From positions 1-43,757 of the forward strand of contig JALRBQ010000025.1 in NCBI GenBank assembly GCA_023257655.1: a stretch of 43,757 nt of DNA, in the 5' to 3' direction. The DNA is from Pseudomonadales bacterium. GTDB lineage: Bacteria > Pseudomonadota > Gammaproteobacteria > Pseudomonadales > Pseudohongiellaceae. The translations under genes were made by a program, and so were the position numbers. The notes beneath the pieces are model-generated. The model made no database searches and was not told the DNA's origin. It was given only the letters and a program-made list of their open reading frames with translations. Positions within the stretch are counted from its first letter, which is position 1. Each line of letters begins with the position of its first letter. Shown here in pieces: positions 33,646-41,993 of the stretch.

Positions 33646-36177
33646 TCAAAAACTGTAGCGCAGCCCCACTCCGTAGGTCGTTCCATATTCATCGTACTGC
33701 GACAATCTTCGACGATTACCGAAGTAGTAGTATTCCGGTTCGTCATTGAGATTGATCGCCTCAGCAGTGAGCATCAGATGCTCATTCCATTCATAGCGTG
33801 CGGTGAGATCAATTTGCAGATGCGAGTCGGTATAGCGATCATCCAGCGCCCTGCCACCAATCTCGTCGAGGTATTCGCTGCGATAGTTGGCTGCCAACCG
33901 TACATCCCAGGCATCTTTGTCATAGCCAAGCGAGAGATTGGCTGAGTGCTTGGCCTGTTTGAAGAAAGGAATGGTGCGCTGGCCATTGGCCGATTCGGTC
34001 GGCAGATCAGTCTCGCCATCGGTATACGTGTAGTTGGATACGAAGACGAAACCATTCTGCAGGGCAGTCTGAAACGAGACCTCGAAGCCGTTGATGTTGC
34101 TGTCACCCGCATTCAGGAAGGTGCTCGCCGCGCTCCAGGTTTGCCCGCGGAAGACTGTGTTCGTCGTCTCTACAGCAACAATCGGATCCTGAATGTTCTT
34201 GAAGAACAGGCCGGCACCGAAGAACGTCTCACGTCCGAGGTAGTATTCATAGGTAACATCGAAGTTCCAGGCAGTGGTGGGGTCGAGATCGGGATTACCG
34301 CCTTCGACTTCATTGTCCTCGGTATCGATCAGGGCGCCGGCACGCGACTCCTTGAAGCCGGGACGAACCAGGGATCGGAACAGGCCGAGACGGATGAGTT
34401 GATCGTCCGCAATCTCGTACTTGATATTCAGCGAGGGCGCGAGGAACGTATAGTCGTTGTCGAAACTGGTATTCCCTGCGAAGGCATCGCCATCGAAATT
34501 CTTGCCACGATAGCGCGTCTTTGTATCCTCATAGCGCAGCCCGTAGACCAGGGTGAGCGCCTCCGTACTGGTTGTGCCCATGATGTACGTTGCCAGAATG
34601 TCTTCGTCGGTATACCAGTCTGCGGCGATAGACTCTTCCTCTTCATCGCCGCTGACCTCGTAGAAGCTGCCGCGGTTACGGCAGGTGGTGCCATCGGAAA
34701 GTTGGTAACTGCCTGCGCCGAGTTGATCACGGAACGCCTTCACCTGCTCGAAGGTCGCCGTCGGTCCGGAACTGGCGCCGAAGAAATTCTCCGCGACCAG
34801 ATTGGGGTAATCCGCGAGCGTGGAGTCATTTACGGGTTCATAGCCGCAGAAGTTGTAGTCGTTCAGTTTCTCGCGCTGCCGGTATTTCAGGCCATAGCGT
34901 AGCTCGGTTGTGTCGCTGAGCTGGGTGAACAGATCGATCTTCGCCCCCAGATCCTCATCTGTATTAAGGGCAGACTCTGACTCCCATGCCTTGAGCTTGA
35001 AATTGGCCGGATCATAGAAGGCGGCCGGATAGGTCACGACCGGCTTTTTCGGGTTCGTGTTGTCATAGGTGATCGGGCTCTTGATGGTGCCGCTGCGGAA
35101 GATGACATTGTAACGGCCACGGTCGTCCTGCTCTGCGTCCGAGCTGAATAATTCCACCTCAAGACGGTTTTTGGCGTTCAGTTGCAGACGCGTGCCGAAT
35201 TGCATCGAGGTGATTTCCCGGGTTTCGGTGCGGTTCCGGCCTTCGGTGTCGATCTTGCTGTCGGCATAGGTAAACACATTGCCGGAGACTGTCGGCACGT
35301 TATCTTCCAGCCCGTCGCGCGTTTCCCATTTGGCACGCCATTCCTCGTCGACGTACTCATTGTGAAACAGATGCGCGTAGTAGCTGTTACCGGAATCGGT
35401 GAGATAATCCAGGTTCAATACGATACCCCGGCGCTCGCGTTCGAGATCGTAGAAGCGGGTCTCGTAGTCGTCGTTGGGCGCCACATCGCCCCAGCCTCCT
35501 ACTTCGTTGTTATGGGCCACGATGCGACGCGTCTGGTCGCTCAAAACCAGTGCAGCTCCGAATTCTCCATTCGCCACTTCCCAACGATTGGCAAACGTGG
35601 CCGACAACTTCGGATTACTACTGTCAGAGGTGAACTCGTTATAGCTGGTCTCGGCTTTGATGCGATTGAAGCCGGAGTCATAGGAAAACGCGGTAATCGT
35701 CTCGAGATCGATGGCACCACCGATGGTGTCCGCGTCGAGATTGGGGGTCAGCGTCTTGTAGACCGTCATCGTCTGCAGCAGTTCCGAGGGCACGCCATCG
35801 AGGATGATGCCACGACGATCTTCGGGTGCCGCCGTGCTGACGCCATTGATCGTCATCGCATTGAGATCGGTATTCATGCCACGAACAGAGACATAACGCC
35901 CCTCGCCCTGATCATTCTCAACCATGATGCCTGAGATACGCCGCAGTGATTCAGCGACATTGATGTCGGCGAAGTTACCGATCGCATCGGAATCGACAAC
36001 CCCGGCGACCTTGTCTGAATCACGTTGCTTGCTAATCGCGCTCTGCAAGCTGGCCCGACTACCGACAACGACGATCTCATCGAGATTACCGGATTCCTGA
36101 CCGAATGCAGGTGCGGTGGCGGCAAGTCCTATGGCCGTCGCCAAAACTGTTTTTGTGAAGCGATTACCTTGAATCAC
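33646..36177 (-). CDS. TonB-dependent outer-membrane receptor, probably for a phosphorylated ligand
   Basis: This 843-residue protein has a signal peptide ending APAFGQ. A plug domain follows (about residues 33-160) with LDEIVVVGSRASLQSAI, VAESLRRISGIMVEN, YVSVRGMNTDLNAMTINGV and GGAIDLET, and then a 22-strand-type barrel ending in the terminal aromatic YGVGLRYSF. This is the Caulobacter/Xanthomonas-type receptor group. The start is GTG at 36177 because AAGGGG lies at good spacing; a longer frame begins at 36216. A beta-propeller phytase gene follows upstream on the same strand; the pairing of such a receptor with BPP phytase is known in marine and plant-associated bacteria, so phytate or its products is the likely cargo. 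A PHO-box-like promoter precedes it. Confidence 0.93.
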   Translation of the reverse strand: MIQGNRFTKTVLATAIGLAATAPAFGQESGNLDEIVVVGSRASLQSAISKQRDSDKVAGVVDSDAIGNFADINVAESLRRISGIMVENDQGEGRYVSVRGMNTDLNAMTINGVSTAAPEDRRGIILDGVPSELLQTMTVYKTLTPNLDADTIGGAIDLETITAFSYDSGFNRIKAETSYNEFTSDSSNPKLSATFANRWEVANGEFGAALVLSDQTRRIVAHNNEVGGWGDVAPNDDYETRFYDLERERRGIVLNLDYLTDSGNSYYAHLFHNEYVDEEWRAKWETRDGLEDNVPTVSGNVFTYADSKIDTEGRNRTETREITSMQFGTRLQLNAKNRLEVELFSSDAEQDDRGRYNVIFRSGTIKSPITYDNTNPKKPVVTYPAAFYDPANFKLKAWESESALNTDEDLGAKIDLFTQLSDTTELRYGLKYRQREKLNDYNFCGYEPVNDSTLADYPNLVAENFFGASSGPTATFEQVKAFRDQLGAGSYQLSDGTTCRNRGSFYEVSGDEEEESIAADWYTDEDILATYIMGTTSTEALTLVYGLRYEDTKTRYRGKNFDGDAFAGNTSFDNDYTFLAPSLNIKYEIADDQLIRLGLFRSLVRPGFKESRAGALIDTEDNEVEGGNPDLDPTTAWNFDVTYEYYLGRETFFGAGLFFKNIQDPIVAVETTNTVFRGQTWSAASTFLNAGDSNINGFEVSFQTALQNGFVFVSNYTYTDGETDLPTESANGQRTIPFFKQAKHSANLSLGYDKDAWDVRLAANYRSEYLDEIGGRALDDRYTDSHLQIDLTARYEWNEHLMLTAEAINLNDEPEYYYFGNRRRLSQYDEYGTTYGVGLRYSF

Positions 36178-36214
36178 TGTGTTTCCCCTTGTGGATAGTA
36201 TGCGTGGAGCCAAC

Positions 36215-36248
36215 ACAATAGAGGAGATGCGTTACGGTTTGTTGACAA
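36215..36248 (-). promoter_or_regulatory. Candidate PHO-box promoter of the TonB-dependent receptor gene
   Basis: On the minus strand TTGTCAA (36248-36242) and CCGTAAC (36237-36231) stand 11 bp apart, each 5 of 7 to the PhoB half-site, with a CAAA spacer. Exactly 10 nt later is TATTGT (36220-36215), four of six matches to -10. Transcription would start near 36208, about 30 nt before the GTG at 36177. The same geometry is seen at the PAP2 promoter, which supports the call more than either sequence alone. Confidence 0.55.
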
Positions 36249-36359
36249 TAGCCCGCTTACACGTCAAGCAATAAGGGTCATGTCACCTTTTTCACACTAT
36301 TTGAAAACAGAGGAAATATTGCAGGACTGCAACATTCAATGGAGGATAGAATTTTTTTC

Positions 36360-37469
36360 CTACAGTGCGAGGGCGGCTCTTACATCGGCCCAGGACACGT
36401 ACTTGAAATCCTGCGAACGCGCTGGCAAGGTGTTGTATCCATCCTGGATGACAAGCAATCCTTCCGGGAACTCGTCCGTCACTACGAGGGAACTCGCATC
36501 GAGCCCATCGGTCTCATCAGTGCCATCGACATTGGACCCAAGGCTACCCGCAACAATGAAACTTCCGCGATAGCGATGCGGTGGTGATCGTTCGTACACC
36601 GCATAACTGTCATTGCCCTGACTCGAGACGATCAGGTATCCGCTGTCACCGCTGACCAGAAGTGTCATGCCCTCCACATCAGCGACCAGTATCTCGCCAT
36701 CGATGTCGGCGACACTGGTCATCTCGGCAGGCTGCTCCGGGTTGGCAGCCAGCACGCGAATGCCAAGGTCTTCGACGCCGATAAACAACCGACCCATCAC
36801 ATCATCTGCCACACAGCCCTCGGGCTGCAGGGACACGGCAAACTCCCGGAGCAGACGGGAAGTGACAACTGGGAGGTCAGGGTCGAGATTCGGGGTTAGC
36901 AGCCATTGTTGATAACGGCCATCGGTATCGTTGACGAAAACCTGCAACCCCGCTTCACCGGCATACATGCAAAGCCCATAGGGTTCGGTGAGACCGGTGG
37001 CAATCTCGCTCGACGCGAGCCAGACTGCAGCGCCCATCTGGTCGATGGCGAACAGGCTGATCGAATTCGTGCTGCGATTGCTCGCCGCCGCCAGCGCCGA
37101 CCACCGCACACTTCCGGCCAGAGGTCGCAGGTCGACATTGTTGACGCGACCCACCGCCAGGGATTGCCGACGCCGGCCCTGAAGATCATAGACCTCCAGC
37201 CCGAAATTTTTGTCCGTACCGAACACCAGACTGGCAGCCGGGTCGGCGCTGTTAAACCAGATGGCTGGATCATCAGCGGCGTCTCCGGCACTGCGCACCG
37301 GGACAGTCTCTCGCACTGCATGAATGCTGACAGCATGGGGAGGCGGAGGCAGGCGATCATTGACGGCACAAGCCGACAAGATCAGTAACAGGACGAGTTC
37401 CAGACTGGTGCGACTGCGGCTCGTCGAAATGGGCAACCCTCTTCCCATTAGCCTCCACGACATTTCCAT
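36360..37469 (-). CDS. Beta-propeller phytase (3-phytase), lipoprotein
   Basis: This 369-residue protein has a lipobox L31-S-A-C34 after a hydrophobic segment. The mature part is a beta-propeller phytase (BPP): DDPAIW (66-71), VFGTDKNFGLEVYDLQG (82-98), RVNNVDLRPL (108-117), EPYGLCMY, LQPEGCVADDVMGRLFIGVEDLGI and FPEGLLVIQDG occur in family order. BPP enzymes are calcium-dependent and release phosphate from phytate (inositol hexakisphosphate). The chosen ATG at 37469 has GGGG at 5 nt; an in-frame start lies further upstream at 37532 but without such a signal. The following gene on this strand is the TonB-dependent receptor. Confidence 0.9.
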   Translation of the reverse strand: MEMSWRLMGRGLPISTSRSRTSLELVLLLILSACAVNDRLPPPPHAVSIHAVRETVPVRSAGDAADDPAIWFNSADPAASLVFGTDKNFGLEVYDLQGRRRQSLAVGRVNNVDLRPLAGSVRWSALAAASNRSTNSISLFAIDQMGAAVWLASSEIATGLTEPYGLCMYAGEAGLQVFVNDTDGRYQQWLLTPNLDPDLPVVTSRLLREFAVSLQPEGCVADDVMGRLFIGVEDLGIRVLAANPEQPAEMTSVADIDGEILVADVEGMTLLVSGDSGYLIVSSQGNDSYAVYERSPPHRYRGSFIVAGSLGSNVDGTDETDGLDASSLVVTDEFPEGLLVIQDGYNTLPARSQDFKYVSWADVRAALAL

Positions 37470-37614
37470 TGCTTCCCCTGCTTCCCTTGCTTTTATCACA
37501 GTCAGTACACCCATCAATTCCGGTTGCCCCAACCTGCTGGCAGTGTCGGCTCAGGCTACGCGCCAGGCGTTGCATTTTTATGACGAGGCGGCGCCGATCA
37601 CGGGCGGTGCTCCA

Positions 37615-37670
37615 ACTTCACGAAACTGTCATCCACTGGTAACAACTCGGCAACAAAACCCACCTATAAT
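37615..37670 (+). promoter_or_regulatory. Candidate tandem PHO-box promoter of the unknown gene at 37734
   Basis: On the plus strand four 7-mers recur at exact 11-bp steps: ACTTCAC (37615), CTGTCAT (37626, a perfect PhoB half-site), TGGTAAC (37637) and CGGCAAC (37648). Exactly 10 nt after the last one is a perfect -10 TATAAT (37665-37670). Transcription would begin near 37677. Two tandem PHO boxes with the right distance to the -10 are thus suggested; the two -10-proximal copies are the weakest (about 4 of 7). Confidence 0.62.
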
Positions 37671-37733
37671 CCCGGCATTATTTCAATAACAAGTTCGTCC
37701 ACGTGCCCGGTTTCACTGGTTGAGAATGCGGTG

Positions 37734-38414
37734 ATGCCGAACCGGAAAAGAACCACATCGAGCATGAATCTGGATAATTCCTTTCGCAGCAACGCGCCTC
37801 GCCTGCTGTTTCCCGGCGCGAAGCGGCAATTGATTGAACCCGAGGTCGCACGCCGCTATGTCTCGCGGTTCGCGGGTATCGCGCCGACATCCCGATACGT
37901 GCAGGAGCAACGCCGTTTTCGCGATCACCATTCCGCATTGATCGCGGCGCTGGAATACTTCAATCCGCTGTCCGCGATGGCCGACGCCGGGTTCAGTGGC
38001 GTCATCTTCAAAGCCGGCAAGCATTACGCCTTCACAGGGTCAGTGATCTGCTCCGGTGCTCGCAGCATCGAATTCATTCCCGCCATCGCCCGCAATCGGG
38101 TAACAGCCTTCTGGCGAACAACCAGTCAACGCCATCCATCGGCGCGGTATTTCGCCGACCACGAGACCAGGCTCGCCACGCTCTATCACCGTCCTTTTTA
38201 TCTGGCGACGTCGGTAGAGATGCTGAAGGTGTTCAATCCGGGTGATCGCTTGCTGTCACCTGAGCTGACACAGCGGATGCTGGGCTATCCAGCTGAGGGC
38301 TATGCCCTCGGGCGGCTGGTACATGACGCGCAGGGCAATCTCCTGCGCATCACGACGCGCCTGCATGCAGAGCATCTGCTGGAACTCGAGGAAGGTGTGC
38401 GCGGCGATTTCTGA
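37734..38414 (+). CDS. Protein of unknown function, candidate phosphate-regulated
   Basis: This protein of about 226 residues has no signal peptide, no long hydrophobic segment and no domain I recognise. It is basic near the N-terminus (RKRTTSS) and has segments such as LLFPGAKRQLIEPEVARRYVSRFAG and NPGDRLLSPELTQRMLGYPAEGYALGRLV. Starts at 37734 (GTG-ATG junction, weak GAGAA upstream) or 37764 (MNLDNSF) are both possible. Its importance is positional: the best -10 in the window's PHO-like promoter set lies about 65-95 bp upstream, and it is divergent from the phytase gene. A role in phosphate starvation is inferred only from this. Confidence 0.7.
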   Translation: MPNRKRTTSSMNLDNSFRSNAPRLLFPGAKRQLIEPEVARRYVSRFAGIAPTSRYVQEQRRFRDHHSALIAALEYFNPLSAMADAGFSGVIFKAGKHYAFTGSVICSGARSIEFIPAIARNRVTAFWRTTSQRHPSARYFADHETRLATLYHRPFYLATSVEMLKVFNPGDRLLSPELTQRMLGYPAEGYALGRLVHDAQGNLLRITTRLHAEHLLELEEGVRGDF

Positions 38415-38604
38415 CCGCCGATCACCCATCTGACTATCTTGGTAATTAGCCCCTCGCCGGGCTTCCGTAACTTATCTTTACGGGAGAGGCTTGCTAGAAT
38501 CGCGCCCGCATTCAGTCGATCCCATTCCTTTACGGTTTGACTCTGTGTCGATCGACTCCAAAAATTCGCTTGCACCTCGCTCGCAGCCCGGCAGGATTCT
38601 ACTC

Positions 38605-38973
38605 ATGGACAGTCGCAAAGAACTAATCAACGAATACAAACGCACGCCGAAGACGATGGGTGTTTACCAGATTCGTAACAAACTCAATGGCAAATGTTAT
38701 GTCGCCGCCAGCAAGGATATCGTGGCACGACTCAATCGGCATCGCGCGGATCTGAAGTTTGGGGGCGAAGCCGTCAAATCACTGCTCACAGACTGGCGCG
38801 AATTCGGGGAAGAGAATTTTGAGTTTGAGATTCTGGACCAACTCGAGCCTCTGGACACGCCGGATTACAAACCGGCCGACGATCTGAAGGTGTTGGAGGC
38901 GATCTGGCTGGACAAACTGCAGCCGTTTGAGCCTGCCGGCTACAATCCGGTCAAGACCGGTTCACGTCAGTGA
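38605..38973 (+). CDS. GIY-YIG nuclease-fold protein
   Basis: This 122-residue protein shows the GIY-YIG fold in variant form: G19-V-Y21 and C31-Y-V33 for GIY and YIG, followed by R42 in DIVARLNRHRADL and E98 in VLEAIWLDKLQP, with N114 near the end. These match the expected catalytic Tyr-Arg-Glu arrangement, so a nuclease function is plausible. It is a stand-alone domain without DNA-binding extension; target and role are unknown. The ATG at 38605 is chosen as it gives a normal domain start with AGGA about 9 nt upstream. Confidence 0.8.
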   Translation: MDSRKELINEYKRTPKTMGVYQIRNKLNGKCYVAASKDIVARLNRHRADLKFGGEAVKSLLTDWREFGEENFEFEILDQLEPLDTPDYKPADDLKVLEAIWLDKLQPFEPAGYNPVKTGSRQ

Positions 38974-38983
38974 GTGAGACAAG

Positions 38984-39748
38984 CTAACTGCGCAGGTAAG
39001 AGGCACCGTTCACATCGATGATAGTGCCACTGCAGAATTTGGCATCGGCGCTGGCGAGAAACACCACCGCGGCCGCAACCTCCTCCGGTTCTGCGATGCG
39101 ATTGAACGGACTCTGGGCTCTGATCTCGACGCCTTCCGGACTCGCAAGCCGATCCGCGGTGAGTTCCGTATTCACAAACCCCGGAGCAACCGCAGCCACG
39201 GCAATCCCGTCGGGGGCCAGCGCGATCGCCAAAGACTGAGTGAGAGAATTCAGGCCGGCCTTGCTCGCGCCGTAGGCCGGTTTCGTCGGTTCACCGCGGA
39301 AGGCACCACGGGATGTGACGTTGATGATGTGACCGCCACCACTGGCACGCAGGTGCCTGGCCGCACAGAAACAGACGTTGGCAGGCCCCAGCAGATTCGC
39401 CGCCAGTGTCTGCTGCCAGGCTTGTTGCCAGTCGGCATAGTTTGTCGTGGCGATGGGGTGATAAATGCCGATGCCGGCGTTGTTGACGACAACATCGAGT
39501 CGACCGAGGTGTGCCACGGCTTCATCGATGCAACGACTGACGGCGTCCGGATCGGCAACGTCGCCGGCGATGGCGATATGTCCGGTTCCAGCCAGACTCG
39601 CCCGCGTCGCTTCTGCCGCCGCGTGATTACTGCGATAGAGGAATGCGACCCGCGCGCCTCGCGCCGCGAAGGCCACGGCGATCGCGCGACCAATGCCACG
39701 GGCACCTCCCGTTATCAGCACCGTCTTGTTAGTGAATTCCACGCTCAT
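38984..39748 (-). CDS. Classical short-chain dehydrogenase/reductase (FabG-like)
   Basis: This 254-residue protein has the classical SDR features: TGGARGIG (13-20) for nucleotide binding, NNAG (89-92), and the catalytic S146, Y159 and K163 (YGASK). Lack of an acidic residue after the second strand with R39 in LYRSN suggests NADP(H). FabG-type 3-oxoacyl reductase is possible, but the substrate is open. The start ATG at 39748 is 13 bp after the GAPDH stop, with GGAAG close upstream. It is the third gene of the SDR-GAPDH-SDR operon. Confidence 0.9.
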   Translation of the reverse strand: MSVEFTNKTVLITGGARGIGRAIAVAFAARGARVAFLYRSNHAAAEATRASLAGTGHIAIAGDVADPDAVSRCIDEAVAHLGRLDVVVNNAGIGIYHPIATTNYADWQQAWQQTLAANLLGPANVCFCAARHLRASGGGHIINVTSRGAFRGEPTKPAYGASKAGLNSLTQSLAIALAPDGIAVAAVAPGFVNTELTADRLASPEGVEIRAQSPFNRIAEPEEVAAAVVFLASADAKFCSGTIIDVNGASYLRS

Positions 39749-39761
39749 CTTCCAGAATTTG

Positions 39762-40793
39762 TCAGGCGCCGCCGTGCAAACCATCCATCCGCGCCAGGCG
39801 CGAGATCAATTCCTCGACTCGCGTGCTATAGCCCCATTCATTGTCATACCAACTCACTACCTTCACCATGCGCTTGCCCATGACCTGAGTCAGTTGCGCA
39901 TCGAAAATACTGGAGTGGGAATTACCAATGATGTCGCTGCTGACAATGTCTTCGGTGCTGTAGGCGAGAATGCCCTTGAGTGGACCCGAGGCGGCGGCTT
40001 GCATCGCGGCATTGACGGCTTCCCGGGTGACATCCTGCTGCAGTTCCACGACGAGATCGACGAGGCTGCCGTCGGGAACCGGTACCCGCATGGCGAGACC
40101 GTCGAGTCTGCCAGCCAGTTCGGGCAACACCAGACCAATAGCGCGGGCGGCTCCGGTGGACGTCGGCACGATGTTGGTGGCAGCGTTGCGCGAGCGGCGG
40201 TTGTCCTTATACGGCGAATCGATCAATCGCTGGTCCGAGGTATAGGCGTGCACGGTCGTCAGCAGGCCGCGCTCTATCCCGAAACTCTCATGCAGCACTT
40301 TCGCCAGCGGTGCAGCGCAATTGGTGGTGCAGCTGGCGTTGCTGATGATGCGGCTGTCTTTGGTGATGACATGATCATTTACCCCGGTGACCAGCGTGGC
40401 CTCGAGCGGATCCTTGCAGGGCACCGTTAAAATGAGACGCCTGGCACCAGACTCCAGGTGCTTGGTGAGCATCTCCAAAGTCCGGAATGCCCCTGAGCTC
40501 TCGATGACATAGTCGACCTCCAGTTGCTGCCACGGCAGTTTGCCCGGATCACGTTCGCTCAATACGGGAAAGGCATCGCCGTCTATTTCTATCACGTCTC
40601 CGTTACAGACAACCTGGCCGGGATAGATGCCGTGAATGCTGTCATATTTGAAGGCATACGCCAGCTGATCGGCGCTTGCGAGATCATTAACTGCAACCAC
40701 GTCGAAATGTCGACGCAATTTGGCGATGCGCATTATTGATCGGCCAATTCGACCGAAACCATTAATGGCGATCTTGGGTATTCGAGTAGTCAT
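39762..40793 (-). CDS. gap: Type I glyceraldehyde-3-phosphate dehydrogenase-like enzyme
   Basis: This 343-residue protein has the GAPDH signatures: INGFGRIGR (10-18), the catalytic C155 in SNASCTTNC, H182 in TTVHAYT and NIVPTSTGAA. It would oxidise glyceraldehyde-3-phosphate with NAD(P) in glycolysis or gluconeogenesis. The DQRLIDSPYKDNRRSR loop is typical of Gap rather than of erythrose-4-phosphate dehydrogenase (Epd). The start shares one base with the upstream SDR stop (TGATG), indicating coupling. Unusually, no pgk or fba is adjacent; the gene is flanked by two SDR genes. Confidence 0.94.
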   Translation of the reverse strand: MTTRIPKIAINGFGRIGRSIMRIAKLRRHFDVVAVNDLASADQLAYAFKYDSIHGIYPGQVVCNGDVIEIDGDAFPVLSERDPGKLPWQQLEVDYVIESSGAFRTLEMLTKHLESGARRLILTVPCKDPLEATLVTGVNDHVITKDSRIISNASCTTNCAAPLAKVLHESFGIERGLLTTVHAYTSDQRLIDSPYKDNRRSRNAATNIVPTSTGAARAIGLVLPELAGRLDGLAMRVPVPDGSLVDLVVELQQDVTREAVNAAMQAAASGPLKGILAYSTEDIVSSDIIGNSHSSIFDAQLTQVMGKRMVKVVSWYDNEWGYSTRVEELISRLARMDGLHGGA

Positions 40794-41758
40794 CAGGCCA
40801 ACATTGCCTCCGTTACCTGCCAAAGTCGTTCGGCGCTCTCTTCGCTGGTGGCCCATGCCGCCACATCACAGAATCGGGGTGATTCTGCGGTCGCGACGTT
40901 GGCCACATCACAATCCTCGCAATACTGACCGCCAAGCGAATCGAGCTGTTCACTCGTTGCGGCCCACAGTGTCGTGGTGCAGCCCTGACTCGGTGATTTG
41001 AACATCTTGCTCGCCAATTCGGAAAGCTCGCCGTTGGCGTCCAGCCAGCCCATCGCCACCATCTCCTCTTTTGGCAGGTGACGCTGCAGAGGCGTCAGAA
41101 TGCCACCGGGATGCACAGAGAACGCTTGCAGACCCTGTGCCCCATAGCGCATATCGAGTCCCAGCGCGAACAGAGCATTCGCCGTCTTGGCCTGGCCGTA
41201 GGCCGTCCATTTTTCATAGGGCTCATTGAGAAAGTGAATATCTTCCCAGCGAATATCACTGCGTCGGTGCCCGATGGAAGTCAGACACACTACCCGGGCG
41301 CGTTCCGCACGTAACAAGTTTGGCAGCAAGGTCGTGGTGAGCACGAAATGACCGAGATGATTGACCGCGAATTGGGATTCCCATTGCTTGCCGAGACGGG
41401 TTTCCGGTGGCGCCATGATGCCCGCATTATTGATCAAATAATCCAGTTTGGATTCACGACCGGCAATCGCCTCGCCATAGGCGCGCACGCTGGCAAGATC
41501 GCTGAGATCCATGGCATCGGCGACGACATCGCCGTCGATGTCTGCCAGTGCCTGTTGCGCCTTCTCTATACTGCGCACTGGCACATAGACACGCACACCG
41601 CGGGCGGCCAGGGCGCGGGTTGTCTCCAGGCCGATGCCGGAATAACCTCCTGTTACAACCGCAACCTTGCCGGTTAAATTCTTGCCAGCCAGAATCTGTT
41701 CGGGCTCGGATTTCGCCACGAATCCGGAACCTATTTTTTGTTGTGCGCCTCGAGCCAT
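40793..41758 (-). CDS. Short-chain dehydrogenase, retinol/protochlorophyllide reductase-like group
   Basis: This 321-residue protein is an extended-type SDR with TGGYSGIG for nucleotide binding, NNAGIMA, the catalytic serine in CLTSIGHR and YGQAK with catalytic tyrosine and lysine. The PETRLGKQWESQFAVNHLGHFVLT and long C-terminal part match the retinol dehydrogenase/WWOX-like group. The substrate is unknown. AAGGAG precedes the ATG at about 8 nt. It is the first gene of the operon with GAPDH and a second SDR. Confidence 0.9.
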   Translation of the reverse strand: MARGAQQKIGSGFVAKSEPEQILAGKNLTGKVAVVTGGYSGIGLETTRALAARGVRVYVPVRSIEKAQQALADIDGDVVADAMDLSDLASVRAYGEAIAGRESKLDYLINNAGIMAPPETRLGKQWESQFAVNHLGHFVLTTTLLPNLLRAERARVVCLTSIGHRRSDIRWEDIHFLNEPYEKWTAYGQAKTANALFALGLDMRYGAQGLQAFSVHPGGILTPLQRHLPKEEMVAMGWLDANGELSELASKMFKSPSQGCTTTLWAATSEQLDSLGGQYCEDCDVANVATAESPRFCDVAAWATSEESAERLWQVTEAMLA

Positions 41759-41887
41759 GCTCAGTACTCCTTATCGATCATACGTTCGGTTTTCCAGTTG
41801 CCTACCTTAAAGCAATTTGCGCTGCGAGTCTCCTGTGCGCGTGCGGGTGTCACATGCCTGCCGGCACCGAATCCACTTAACTAGCGC

Positions 41888-41918
41888 TTGCACTCGAGCT
41901 ATTGCGCCTGTGTATAAT
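41888..41918 (+). promoter_or_regulatory. Possible sigma70-type promoter of the cupin gene
   Basis: A perfect -10 TATAAT (41913-41918) is preceded after a long 19-bp spacer by TTGCAC (41888-41893). It lies 75 bp before the cupin start, between divergent genes. The spacer is 2 bp longer than optimal, so the -10 is the better-supported half. Confidence 0.45.
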
Positions 41919-41993
41919 CGGGACAGACTCGCAACTCCGGCCCGCGTGCGGGCGCCTCGAAAACTGACAAGAATCCGGCAAAGGACCTCCCCT

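Noticed and set aside
37491..37501. Single PHO-like half-site CTGTGATAAAA (minus strand) upstream of the phytase gene
   Set aside because: The neighbouring 11-bp positions (GGGTGTA before, GCAAGGG after) do not match and no -10 hexamer follows at 10 nt, so it lacks the geometry seen at the other four promoters.
38465..38483. CCGTAA ... TTACGG inverted repeat with TAGAAT further on, considered as a PHO box for the GIY-YIG gene
   Set aside because: The distance to the -10-like hexamer is 12 nt rather than 10 and the second 7-mer is poor; it is better seen as a small hairpin.
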